Part shown: positions 6,650 to 16,500 of the stretch, piece after piece
Layout: the number at the start of each line of letters is the position of its first letter
Numbering within the stretch: the first letter of the stretch is position 1
NCBI GenBank assembly: GCA_023430945.1
Contig: JAEYYE010000067.1
Location: 1 to 16,544 of the forward strand
Source: Bacteroidota bacterium
Lineage (GTDB): Bacteria > Bacteroidota > Bacteroidia > Flavobacteriales_F > PHOS-HE28
Length of the DNA: 16,544 nt
Reading direction: 5' to 3'
Made by a program: the position numbers and the translations under genes
The notes under the pieces: model-generated
What the model was told of the DNA's origin: nothing
What the model saw: the letters and a program-made list of their open reading frames with translations, nothing else
Databases searched by the model: none

Positions 6650-8080
6650 TCAACGGGCGAGGGTGATCTTGCGCACAGCGCGCAGATCGCCTGCCTGCAA
6701 TTCCAATTGGTAGATGCCGTTCGAGAGATCGGAAAGATCGAGCACGATCTGCTGTGCTCCCTTGCCGGCGATGTTGCCCGTGTGCACGAGTGAACCGATC
6801 GCGTCATAAACGTTCACGATCGCATTGTTCCCCGCTTCGTTGTTCAACGAAACGGTGATGTTGCCCGTGGATGGGTTCGGGAATACGGAAAGTCCTGCGT
6901 TCAGGGAATTCTCCTCGATCGAAACAGGCATGCCGGTCTTGAACGAACGTTCATCCTCATCGGCGAACTGGCCGCCCTGCATGATCACCTGGCCGTTCTC
7001 CTTCAGCTTGTAGAAGCCGTTGCCATAATCGCAGCAGATGCCATCACCATATGCATCGTAGATCTCGAAACGGTAGCATTCCTGCTCATTCAAGGTCCAG
7101 GTGTAATTGTAGGTCTGATTGTCGCCATACTGGCCTGCAGGATCTTGTTGTACCACGGAATTATTGGAATCGAAAAGTTTCCAGGTGGTCTCTTCACCAT
7201 AGTTGTCCGTGCGCAGTTCCAGCGTGATCTCCGTGGTCTCCATCGCACCTGCTACGATAGTGCTGTTGATGGAGTTGTTGCTGCCATCATCATCCTGATC
7301 GGTGATCTGGTAGGTGATGTTGTTGTTGCCCGGGGTAGGTTGGTATTGAGCTACTTCCACCGTGGTGATCCCGTACGTGTCCAAATTGCCGGTCCATTCG
7401 ACCGAACCGATCACCGTGGAACCTACGCTCGCCTCGATCGTGGCGGCGGTGAGCGGGGTAAGGCCCAGGTTCATCAGGTTCACTTCCAGGCTCACCGTTT
7501 CACCTGCGCAAACGCTTGGTGTGCTTGGGTCGGCGATCAGCGAAGGATCGAATGCCATGCTGGCAACCGGGCAGTTGGCCTGAATGCCGTTCCAGAGCGA
7601 GCTGGCGGTCTGCTGGCCAACTTCCGTGATCACGCGGCTCGGGCAGATGCGGTAGATCGTGGGGAAGTAGGTGATCTGCAACAGATCGGCGATGTTGTGG
7701 TCGTTGATGATCGGATACGGTGTTCCCTGCACCCAGTTGCCCTGTGTGGCCGAACCTATGCCGTTCAATTCAGGCACCGTGGTATCCTCATCACCTTCAA
7801 TGAAGAGAACGATCACACGATCATCGGCAGTGCCCGGACCATGATCCTCGAACACGTCGCGCAACGCGTGTGAATTATGATACGCCCAGCAGGGGCCGCA
7901 CCAGGTGGCGGATACATCCACGATCACCGTATACCCCTGATCGAGATAGTCGTACAGGTTGTGCGTGTTGCCGTTGAGGTCGGTGCCGGTGAAATCCGGC
8001 GCGATGGTGCCATCGGGCAACTGGGCCTGCATGCTTGCGGCCAGCAAGGTGGCACACGAGAAGAGTAACGTCTTTTTCAT
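6650..8080 (-). CDS. T9SS-secreted thioredoxin-fold protein with C-terminal sorting domain
   Basis: This 476-residue protein appears to be exported by Sec and then through the type IX system. Domains in order: signal peptide (MKKTLLFS..., cleavage near MQAQ20); thioredoxin/redoxin-like domain about 25-175 with WCGPC (C61, C64) in VSATWCGPCW and probable cis-Pro140 in YFPT; an Ig/CARDB-like beta domain about 185-280; a module about 283-380 with RTDNYGEETTW and YDAYGDGICCDYGNG, a pattern common in T9SS cargo; and a type A sorting domain about 391-476 with VFPNPSTGNITV and the ending NGIYQLELQ...KITLAR. The ATG at 8080 is preferred over one at 8107 because it opens directly into the signal peptide. 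It is the first gene of the minus-strand envelope block. A surface oxidoreductase is inferred from the CxxC motif; its substrate is unknown. Confidence 0.92.
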   Translation of the reverse strand: MKKTLLFSCATLLAASMQAQLPDGTIAPDFTGTDLNGNTHNLYDYLDQGYTVIVDVSATWCGPCWAYHNSHALRDVFEDHGPGTADDRVIVLFIEGDEDTTVPELNGIGSATQGNWVQGTPYPIINDHNIADLLQITYFPTIYRICPSRVITEVGQQTASSLWNGIQANCPVASMAFDPSLIADPSTPSVCAGETVSLEVNLMNLGLTPLTAATIEASVGSTVIGSVEWTGNLDTYGITTVEVAQYQPTPGNNNITYQITDQDDDGSNNSINSTIVAGAMETTEITLELRTDNYGEETTWKLFDSNNSVVQQDPAGQYGDNQTYNYTWTLNEQECYRFEIYDAYGDGICCDYGNGFYKLKENGQVIMQGGQFADEDERSFKTGMPVSIEENSLNAGLSVFPNPSTGNITVSLNNEAGNNAIVNVYDAIGSLVHTGNIAGKGAQQIVLDLSDLSNGIYQLELQAGDLRAVRKITLAR

Positions 8081-8243
8081 TAGGTTGATTTTGGTAGGTT
8101 CGTACACCCTGGAGGATCGGAAAAGGGAAGATCGGAGGGATCAGTGCCCTAATGTAGAAAGCCATCCGGCTTATTACAGAAGTTTGGGACCGGAAGATTG
8201 GGATCCTACCGATCGGTATGAAAAATGCAAGTGGAATTCACCG

Positions 8244-8251
8244 TATATTTG
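8244..8251 (+). promoter_or_regulatory. Bacteroidota-type -7 promoter box (TATATTTG)
   Basis: TATATTTG exactly fits the TAnnTTTG consensus of the primary Bacteroidota sigma factor and ends 23 bp before the ATG at 8275, implying a short leader. No clear TTTG -33 element lies at the usual distance. The surrounding region 8081-8274 separates two divergent genes and holds no coding sequence, but it contains six GATC sites. Confidence 0.55.
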
Positions 8252-8274
8252 ATCGACCCTTCAACAGGCATTCA

Positions 8275-9036
8275 ATGGATCTACGATACGCTCTTCTTCT
8301 CTCGCTAACGCTTTCGATCGGCCTGCCGCTCGCCCAAGGCCAGGGCATCGTTACACTTACCGATGAAACGGGTACGGTGGTGAACGGTACGGTGGTGATG
8401 GTGCCTTCGCAACCCAGTGATGTTCGAGATACGGTGAGTTTCCTCGCTGAATTGAACGGTTCCGCCACCACGGAGGTGAACCTGCGCCGTTACGAGATCT
8501 GGCCAGTGGAAGGTTCCGATAATTTCTTCTGCTGGGGCGTTTGTTATACGGCCCAGGGCTCCGGCGAAATGCCCACGTGGGTCTCCGTGCATCCTGTTAC
8601 CATGGATCCCGGTACCTCCTACAACAACTTCCATGGTTACTACGAGCCGCAGGGAAATGGGGAAACAGCCCGTTTCCGGTTCGTATGGTTCAGGACCGAT
8701 GATCCAAGCGCAGCCGACAGCAGCTGGGTCGATGTTGATTTCGGTGGAACCGTGGGCATCGAAGAAGATGCCGCTTACACTGCTTCGATCGAGACCTGGC
8801 CGAACCCGAGCATGGGCAGCGATGTTACCATTTCGCATGATCTCGATCGCATCACGTCATCCACCGAACTGGTGATCTACACGGTGATCGGCGAACGTAT
8901 ATCGGCATTGCCGATCCGCAACCAACGCGGCACCACGAAGATCACAGCGGGCTCGTTGCAGACCGGCGTTTACTTCGCGAACATCGAGCAGGATGGGAAC
9001 ATTCTCGCCACCAAGCGTGTGGTGATCACCAATTGA
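8275..9036 (+). CDS. T9SS-secreted protein of unknown function with C-terminal sorting domain
   Basis: The protein has 253 residues. The ATG at 8275 is chosen over an in-frame ATG at 8218 because it starts directly with a signal peptide (hydrophobic core YALLLSLTLSIGLPLA, cleavage near AQGQ) and lies correctly behind the TATATTTG box. A beta-rich middle domain contains NFFCWGVCY and later TARFRFVWFRTDDPSAADSSWVDVDF, a layout I recall from small T9SS cargo proteins. Residues about 171-253 form a type A sorting domain (ETWPNPSMGSDVTI ... LQTGVYFANIEQDG ... KRVVITN). It should be exported by Sec, then passed through the SprA pore and anchored or released at the surface. The function of the middle domain is unknown. 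Its TGA abuts the stop codon of the convergent sirtuin gene. Confidence 0.9.
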   Translation: MDLRYALLLSLTLSIGLPLAQGQGIVTLTDETGTVVNGTVVMVPSQPSDVRDTVSFLAELNGSATTEVNLRRYEIWPVEGSDNFFCWGVCYTAQGSGEMPTWVSVHPVTMDPGTSYNNFHGYYEPQGNGETARFRFVWFRTDDPSAADSSWVDVDFGGTVGIEEDAAYTASIETWPNPSMGSDVTISHDLDRITSSTELVIYTVIGERISALPIRNQRGTTKITAGSLQTGVYFANIEQDGNILATKRVVITN

Positions 9037-9729
9037 TCATACGCTTTCGACCAATTCAACGGCCAGCTCGGGCACACCGATGCTGGCCGTTCTCTTTATA
9101 TGCTTCACGCCGCGCCGCGTCACTGTAACATCGTTCGGATCGATGAGGAAGATGCGGCAATGAGCGGGAGCATGATGGATCAGGCCGGCCGCAGGATATA
9201 CATTGAGCGAAGTCCCTACGATCAACAACAGATCTGCTTCGGCGATCATCGCCGCCGCGATGGGCATCATCGGCACTTCTTCACCGAACCATACCACATG
9301 CGGCCGAAGTTGGGATCCCATCGGACATCGATCACCGATCCGCAGTGATATTCCGTTGATCGGAACGACCAGATCCGGATCGGAGCTGCTTCGGGCCTTC
9401 ATGATCTCGCCATGCAGATGAAGCACATTGCTGCTTCCAGCGCGCTCGTGCAGATCATCGATATTCTGCGTGATCACATCCACCTCGAAATGCTTCTCCA
9501 GATCGGCGATCGCCAAGTGCGCGGCGTTGGGCTCGGCCTGCTTCACCTGCTCACGGCGCATGTCGTAGAACTTCAGGACCAGTTCGGGGTCGCGCGCCCA
9601 GGCTTCGGGCGTGGCCACATCCTCTATGCGGTACTGTTCCCAAAGCCCGCCCTGATCGCGGAAAGTGCTGATGCCGCTTGCGGCGCTTGCACCCGCGCCT
9701 GTGAATGCGATAAGCCGTTGCCGCGCCAT
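9037..9729 (-). CDS. cobB: Zn-less class III sirtuin (NAD-dependent protein deacylase)
   Basis: This 230-residue cytoplasmic enzyme removes acyl groups from lysine using NAD+. The Rossmann-type NAD site starts at GAGASAASGISTFRDQGGLWE (11-31). TQNIDDLHERAG (88-98) and the catalytic His106 in LHLHGE follow, and GTSLNVYPAAG (172-182) completes the core. Y55 and R58 in FYDMR match the YxxR pair that favours succinyl/malonyl substrates in SIRT5/CobB-type enzymes. The two CxxC zinc pairs are absent; only C135 remains in GDRCPMGSQLRPHVVWFGE, a pattern I recall in many bacterial sirtuins. The ATG at 9729 is chosen because the in-frame extension to 9843 lacks homologous character. The 3' end carries a terminator for the opposing gene. 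It is divergent from ruvA; 9730-9885 shows no gene and no clear promoter. Confidence 0.93.
   Translation of the reverse strand: MARQRLIAFTGAGASAASGISTFRDQGGLWEQYRIEDVATPEAWARDPELVLKFYDMRREQVKQAEPNAAHLAIADLEKHFEVDVITQNIDDLHERAGSSNVLHLHGEIMKARSSSDPDLVVPINGISLRIGDRCPMGSQLRPHVVWFGEEVPMMPIAAAMIAEADLLLIVGTSLNVYPAAGLIHHAPAHCRIFLIDPNDVTVTRRGVKHIKRTASIGVPELAVELVESV
9058..9097 (+). terminator. Plus-strand terminator embedded in the sirtuin gene
   Basis: A 14-bp stem (9058-9071 with 9077-9091, one bulged T at 9081) has a 5-nt loop GCACA and is followed by CTCTTT. It begins 22 bp after the stop of the plus-strand T9SS cargo gene and would end its transcript. All of it lies within the 3' coding part of the sirtuin. 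No T-run follows on the minus strand. Confidence 0.65.
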
Positions 9730-9885
9730 TGGCACAAGATAAGATCCAGTTTTATCCACACGAACAGGTTTGAAATGAACGATTCTCTTATTTTCGGCCC
9801 CGCCTTCAAAGAGATCCACTGATCCCGTACGCCCATCGCGCAACTTCTACCCTGACGTTTATTACTTATCTGCTCGAGGGACAGG

Positions 9886-10494
9886 ATGATCGAAAGCCTG
9901 AACGGTGAGGTATTGGAGAAAGGCACTGGCCACGTGGTGCTGGATTGCAACGGCGTTGGTTATCGCGTAGCGGTACCTTCCGGAACGGTCGCAGGCCTGG
10001 AGGCTGCTTCGCGTTGCCGCCTTCACGTTCACTATTCCGTTTCCGTTGATGTACGATCGGGATCGAGCGAACACAAGCTGTTCGGTTTCCTTCATACCGA
10101 TGAACGCCAGCTCTTCAGGCAACTGATCGAAGTGCAGGGTGTGAGCGCGACGCTTGCAATGTCCATCATGGGTGATCGCGCAGCGCAAGATGTGTACACT
10201 GCGATCATGACCGGCAACGAAGGTTTCTTCAAAGGAATAAAAGGGATCGGGCCGAAACTCGCCCAACGCATCATAGCTGAACTGCAGGGGAAACTCGCCG
10301 GCATACCCATGCCCACCAGCGGTGCTCTCGCTTCACCGGGCAATACGCTCCGATCGGAGGCGTTATCGGCACTGGTCTCACTGGGTCTGGAGCGATCGAA
10401 GGCCGATCGCGCGATCCAGACCGTCCTGCAAGACAAGACCAAGGAACCGCCCGGACTGGAAGAGTTGATCAGGCTCTCATTAAAGAATCTCTGA
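9886..10494 (+). CDS. ruvA: Holliday junction branch migration protein RuvA
   Basis: RuvA forms a tetramer that binds four-way DNA junctions and recruits the RuvB motor. The 202 residues have the family's length and all three domains: an N-terminal OB fold (MIESLNGEVLEKG ... CNGVGYRVAVP) to about residue 63; a double helix-hairpin-helix domain with VQGVSATLAMSIM (83-95) and IKGIGPKLAQRIIAEL (118-133); a Pro/Ser/Gly linker (about 141-153); and the C-terminal RuvB-binding domain ending LEELIRLSLKNL. The ATG at 9886 matches the usual start. sprA follows 12 bp after the stop, so the two are likely co-transcribed. I recall the same ruvA-sprA order from other Bacteroidota. Confidence 0.97.
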   Translation: MIESLNGEVLEKGTGHVVLDCNGVGYRVAVPSGTVAGLEAASRCRLHVHYSVSVDVRSGSSEHKLFGFLHTDERQLFRQLIEVQGVSATLAMSIMGDRAAQDVYTAIMTGNEGFFKGIKGIGPKLAQRIIAELQGKLAGIPMPTSGALASPGNTLRSEALSALVSLGLERSKADRAIQTVLQDKTKEPPGLEELIRLSLKNL

Positions 10495-10506
10495 GCAGAA
10501 GATCCA

Positions 10507-13500
10507 ATGTCCGCGGGTAAGTTCTCACTCAGGCCGATCGCGGCAGCCATCAGATCGGCGGCTGCGGTAATGCTGTTGCTTGCGTTCGTATCGTACACCA
10601 GGGCTTCGATCGGTCCCGATCGCGCATCCGATCCGTTCACCCTTCCCGTGGATTCACCTGAAGTGGAGCTCGTCTGGCCTATCATCGATCCAGTAGCGCC
10701 GGGCGATCCGGCCACCGGAGGCCTCAACCTGCAGGATCCGGAGAACATCGAGAACGAAGTGATCTACGATCCGGAAACCGGGCAGTACGTGATCCAAAGC
10801 ACGGTCGGCGGATCGTTCGATTACCGCCCGCCGATGAGCATGTCGCTGGAGGAATACCTCAATTACGACATGGAAAGGTCCATGGAGACCTACTGGACCG
10901 AACGGGTGGAGCAGGACAGTGAATCCGCGCAGCGCAGCTTGATCCCCGACATAAAGGTGGGTGGTGAAGCGTTCGATCGGATCTTCGGTGGCAATACGAT
11001 CGAGATCAAGCCGCGCGGATCGGCGGAAGTGATCTTCGGTGTGAACATCAGCAAGACCGAGAATCCGCGGATCCCGGTGGATCAACGGCGGATCACCACC
11101 TTCAACTTCGATCAGCGGATCCAGATGAACCTCGTTGGTAACATCGGGGAGAAGCTGAAGATCAACACCAACTACAATACGCAGGCAACGTTCGATTTCG
11201 AGAACCAGGTGAAGCTTGATTACACCGGTTACGAGGACGAGATCATACAGAAGATCGAAGCCGGTAACGTGAGCCTTCCGCTGCAGGGAACTCTGATCCA
11301 GGGAAGCCAGAGTTTGTTCGGATTGAAGACGGAATTGCGTTTCGGAAGATTGACGGCCACGGCGATCTTCAGCCAGGAAAAAGGCGAACGCCGCAACGTG
11401 GCCACGCAAGGCGGAGCGCAGACCACCAACTTCGACATCAAGGCGGATGAATATGAAGCGAACCGCCACTACTTCCTGAGCCATTATTTCCGCGATCAGT
11501 ATGAGAACGCGCTGCGCACGCTGCCCACGGTGAACAGCGGGATCCAGATCACGCGGGTGGAAGTGTGGGTGACCAATACGCGCCAAGATTATCAGCAGAA
11601 CCGCAACATCGTTGCCTTCACCGATCTGGGTGAGAACGCCGATCAGGCCGCGATCGATGCGAACAAGGTGAGCGGCGATCTGCCGCCGACGCTTCTCGTG
11701 GACGCGCCCGGCACTGAAGCGAACAACAACGCGAACTCGCTCTATGGCATCGTGAGCACCAACGCGGGGATCCGCAGTTTCGTGAACGCGAGCGGAGCGC
11801 TGCAGGCAACCGGCATGATCGCTTCACGCCATTACGAGAAGCTTGAAAGTGCGCGCCTGCTGATGCCGAACGAATATTCATTGAACGATCGGCTCGGTTT
11901 CATCTCGCTCAATCAATCGTTGAACAACGATGAAGTTCTGGCGGTCGCGTTCCAATACACATATCAAGGCCAGACGTTCCAGGTCGGTGAATTCTCCACC
12001 GACGGGATCGGTCCGCCGGATGCGTTGATCCTGCGTCTACTCCGCGCCACGATCACCAACCCGCGATTGCCGTTGTGGGACCTGATGATGAAGAACATCT
12101 ATGCGCTCGGCGCCTTCCAGGTGAACCGCGACAATTTCAGGCTCGATCTGGTGTACAACAACCCGACGACGGGTGTTGACATCAATTACATCCCGCGCGC
12201 TCCGCTCGATCAGATCCCGCTTTCGCAGGCGCTCGGCCTCGATCGGCTCGATCCGAACAATGCACCGAATCCGGATGGCTGGTTCGACTTCATAGATGGA
12301 GCGGCCACGATCGGTGGAACGATCCAATCGGCCACCGGCCGCGTGTATTTCCCGGTACTTGAACCGTTCGGCAGTTACCTCGACCGGCAGCTGATCGGTC
12401 CAGATCCGAACAACCCGATCCAACCGCAGCAGATCCGGCAGAACATCGTATATCAACAACTTTACGATTCGACGAAAACAGCCGCCCAATTCCTTCCAGA
12501 ATTGAACCGCTTTCGTTTGCGCGGAAGTTTCCGATCGGAAAGCAGCGATGTGATCTCGCTCAACGCCGTGAACATTCCGCAGGGATCGGTATCGGTCACA
12601 GCCGGCGGTGTGCAGCTGATCGAGAACCAGGACTACACCGTGGATTACAACCTGGGCCGCGTGCGGATCCTGAACCAGGGGATCTTGGAAAGCGGCACAC
12701 CGGTGAATGTATCGCTGGAAAGCAATTCGCTCTTCAGCATACAGACCAAGACACTTGCGGGCGCCCGGTTCGATTACCGGGTGAACAAGGACTTCGTGCT
12801 GGGCGGCACCATCATGAACCTGTACGAGCGGCCGCTCACGCAGAAAGTGAACGTGGGCGATGAGCCGATCTCCAACACGATCGTGGGGCTCGATGGTACG
12901 TACCAGACCACATCGCAATGGCTCACGAACGTGGTGGACAAATTGCCGTTCTATGATACCAAGGCACAATCCACGATCAGTGCTTCCGCTGAAGGAGCGT
13001 ACCTGATCCCCGGCCACAGCAATGCGATCGGCGATGCAGGGACCAGCTACGTGGACGATTTCGAAGGCAGCGTGAGCACGATCGATCTGCGAACGCAAAG
13101 CCTCTGGTTCCATTCCGCCACACCACAAGGCATCGATCTGTTCCCCGAAGGCGATTATGTGAACGATCTGCGCAATGGTTTCCGCCGTGCGCAGCTTTCC
13201 TGGTACGTGATCGATCCGCTCTTCTTCCGCAACAACAACCTTACGCCGGAGCACATCGCGAACAATGCGGCCATGCGCAGCGATCACCGCATGCGCGAAG
13301 TGTTGGAGCAGGAAGTGTTCCCCAACCGCCAGCTGGCCGCGGGTACACCTGCGAACATCCCGGTGCTTGATCTCACCTACTATCCCCGGGAACGCGGTCC
13401 GTACAACTACAATACCGATATCGACGCCAACGGCGATCTGTTCAACCCGGAGAACAACTGGGCCGGGATCACACGACGCATCACCACCACCGATTTCGAA

Positions 13501-16500
13501 TCGAGCAATATCGAAACGGTGCAGTTCTGGGTGATGGACCCGTTCTATAACGCGAGCAACAGCCAGGGCGATCCAGCCACCAACGTGAATTCGGTCAACA
13601 GCACCGGTGGCCAGCTCTACATCGATCTTGGGAACATCAGCGAGGACATGCTTCGCGATGGACGGAAATTCTTCGAGAACGGACTTCCGCAGAACGATCA
13701 GGCACTTTCACAGGAGACCGATACCACTGCCTGGGGCCTAGTGCCCACCACGCAGAGCGTGGTGAACGCATTCGCGATCACGGATGACAACAGCAATGCG
13801 ATGCAGGACGTGGGCATGGACGGACTTGCCAGCAATGCAAGTAATGCGTTCCAAGGTGGATTGAACGAGCAGACCTTCTTCCAGGATTACCTCGACGCGA
13901 TCGGTCCGATCGTTACCGATCCCACGGCTGCTGCTGCGATCCAGGCCGATCCATCCAACGACGATTACCGCTTCTTCCGCGGAAGTCAGCAGGACGCCCA
14001 ACAACTCGACATCCTGCAGCGGTACAAACGTTTCAACCTGCCGGAAGGCAACAGTGTTACGGACGAGGATTCACCGGAGGATTATCCAACACAACAGACC
14101 ACTTTACCAAGCGCCGAGGACATCAACCAGGACCAGAACCTGAGCGAAAGCGAAAGCTATTTCCATTACCGCATCGATCTGCGTCCGCAGGACATGGTGG
14201 TTGGGCAGGGGTACATTACCGATCGGATCCTGGCCACGGCCAACACGCCCGATGGGGCGAAGCAGGTGTACTGGTACCAATTCAAGGTGCCGGTGCGCCA
14301 GCCTACGCAGGTGGTGAACGGCATCCAGGATTTCCGCAGCATACGCTTCATGCGCATGTACCTGCACGGCTGGCAGCAGGAGGTGACCCTGCGTTTTGCG
14401 CGATTGGAATTCGTGCGCGGCGAATGGCGCAAGTATCTCTTCAGCATGGAAACGCCCGGAGAAGGCGGCGCCGGCGATCCCGATCCAACGCTGTTCGAAG
14501 TGGCCGCGGTGAACATCGAAGAGAACGGGAACCGCTATCCGATCAACTACGTGCTTCCGCCGGATATCAACCAGGAAGTGGACGTGGCCAGTGCGAACCT
14601 GCGCAACCTGAACGAGCAATCCTTGCAGATGAAGGTGTGCAACCTCGCTGATGGTGATGCGCGCGCCGCGTTCCGCAACGTACAATTCGACATCCGCAGT
14701 TACAAGAAGCTGCGCATGTACATCCACGCGGAAGGTTCCGATCCGAACGATCCGCTCGAATTCGGTGATGCGACCGTATTCGTTCGCCTGGGGAACGATT
14801 TCGACCAGAACTACTACGAATACGAGATCCCGCTAACACCTTCCACCTTCTTCAACAACGATCCCTACAACGTATGGCCCGAAGCGAACAACATGATCAT
14901 CGAGTTCGCGAAATTGAACGACCTGAAGATCCAGCGTGATCAAAGCGGCTTCTCGAAATCGCAGCGTTTCAAAGGTGATGATGGCGACAGGCGGATCTTC
15001 GTGAAAGGAAATCCGAACCTGAGCCAGATGCGCACCATCATGATCGGGATACGCAACCCGAAGAAGGATGGTGCCGAATCCAACCAATGGGCCGCCGATG
15101 ACGGACTTTCGAAATGCCTGGAGGTCTGGGTGAACGAATTGCGCCTCACGGACTTCGATCAAAGTGGCGGCTGGGCGGCGCTGGCACGTGTGAACGCGCA
15201 GCTCGCCGATCTGGGCAACGTGAGCGTGGCCGGTAATTACAGCACGCCTTTCTGGGGAAGCATAGACAAGCGAGTGAGCGAGCGCCAGCGTGAAACCCGG
15301 TACGGGATCGATGTCGCAGCGAACCTCGAGATGGGCAAATTCCTGCCGGAGAGCAGCAACATCCGTGTGCCGCTGTTCATCGGTTATTCCGAACAGGTGA
15401 GCAATCCGCAGTTCGATCCGCTGAATCCTGACATTGAATTCGATGATGCGACGCGCACACTGACGCGCGAAGAGAGAAAGGAACGGTTGAAACGATCGCG
15501 CACCTATACGCGCCGCCGAAGCATGAACCTCACCAACGTGCGCAAGGATCGGGCGCCGGGGCAGGAGGAGCGTTTCTACCAGGTGGAGAACCTGAATTTC
15601 TCCTACGCCTACAGCGATCAGGAGTACTACGATGTGAACACTGAATTCGAGCACACCCGCACCTACCGCGGTTCGATCGCGTACCTGCACAACCCCAAGC
15701 CACGGCCGATCGAACCCTTCGCGGGGATCGGGCTGGTGGGCAAGAGCAAGTGGCTGAAGCTGATCAAGGATTTCAACGTGAACGCCGGCTTCAAACAGAT
15801 CAGCATGCGCACCTCCATGGATCGCATGTACCTCGAAAGGCTGATCCGCCCGAACCCCGATATAGAATCACTTCCACAGAGGCCCACCTACAACAAGAAC
15901 TTCAACTGGAACAGCCAGTATGGTTTCCGCTACGACATCACCAAGGCGCTGAAGCTGGATTTCAGTGCCAACAACCTTGCCTTCGTCGGTGAAACACCCG
16001 GGCGCGTGGATCCGAAGTTCCAGGATGAATACCAGCTCTGGAAGGACAGTGTGCTCACCAGTATCAGCCGTTTCGGTGAAGTGACGAGGTACGATCATAT
16101 CATCAACCTCACGTACACGCTGCCTCTGGACAAATTGCCCCTAACGGACTGGATCACCGCGAACACGGCCTACACGGCAGGTTACCAATGGGATCGGGCG
16201 CCGCTTACGCAGGACAGCCTGGGCCATATCATCCAGAACTCGCAGAACATCTCGCTCAACGGCCAGTTGAACTTCGTTACGCTGTACAACAAATCGAAAT
16301 TCCTGAAGCGCATCAACGACAAGGGAAAGAGCAGGCCCGCACCGAAAACCTCCGGCGCCCCCAAACCGGCCACGCAGGAGAACAAGCAGGAGGAAGAGAA
16401 GCCCAAAGGCCAGATAAAACCGTTGGAAGGTCTCGCGCGCGTGTTGATGACGATCAGGACCGGAACGTTCACCTACAGCCAAAATTCCGGCATGCTCCTG

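Noticed and set aside
9730..9885. N-terminal extension of the sirtuin up to 9843, and promoter boxes for ruvA
   Set aside because: The 38 extra residues lack sirtuin features. No sequence in the gap matches TAnnTTTG well enough to call a promoter for either gene.
12037..13287. Long minus-strand open frame (416 codons) opposite sprA, with several shorter ones at 10654-11586, 14104-14727 and 14833-15690
   Set aside because: They run antisense to a continuous, clearly recognisable SprA frame and have His/Arg/Val-rich, motif-free translations. High GC and abundant palindromic GATC keep these frames open.
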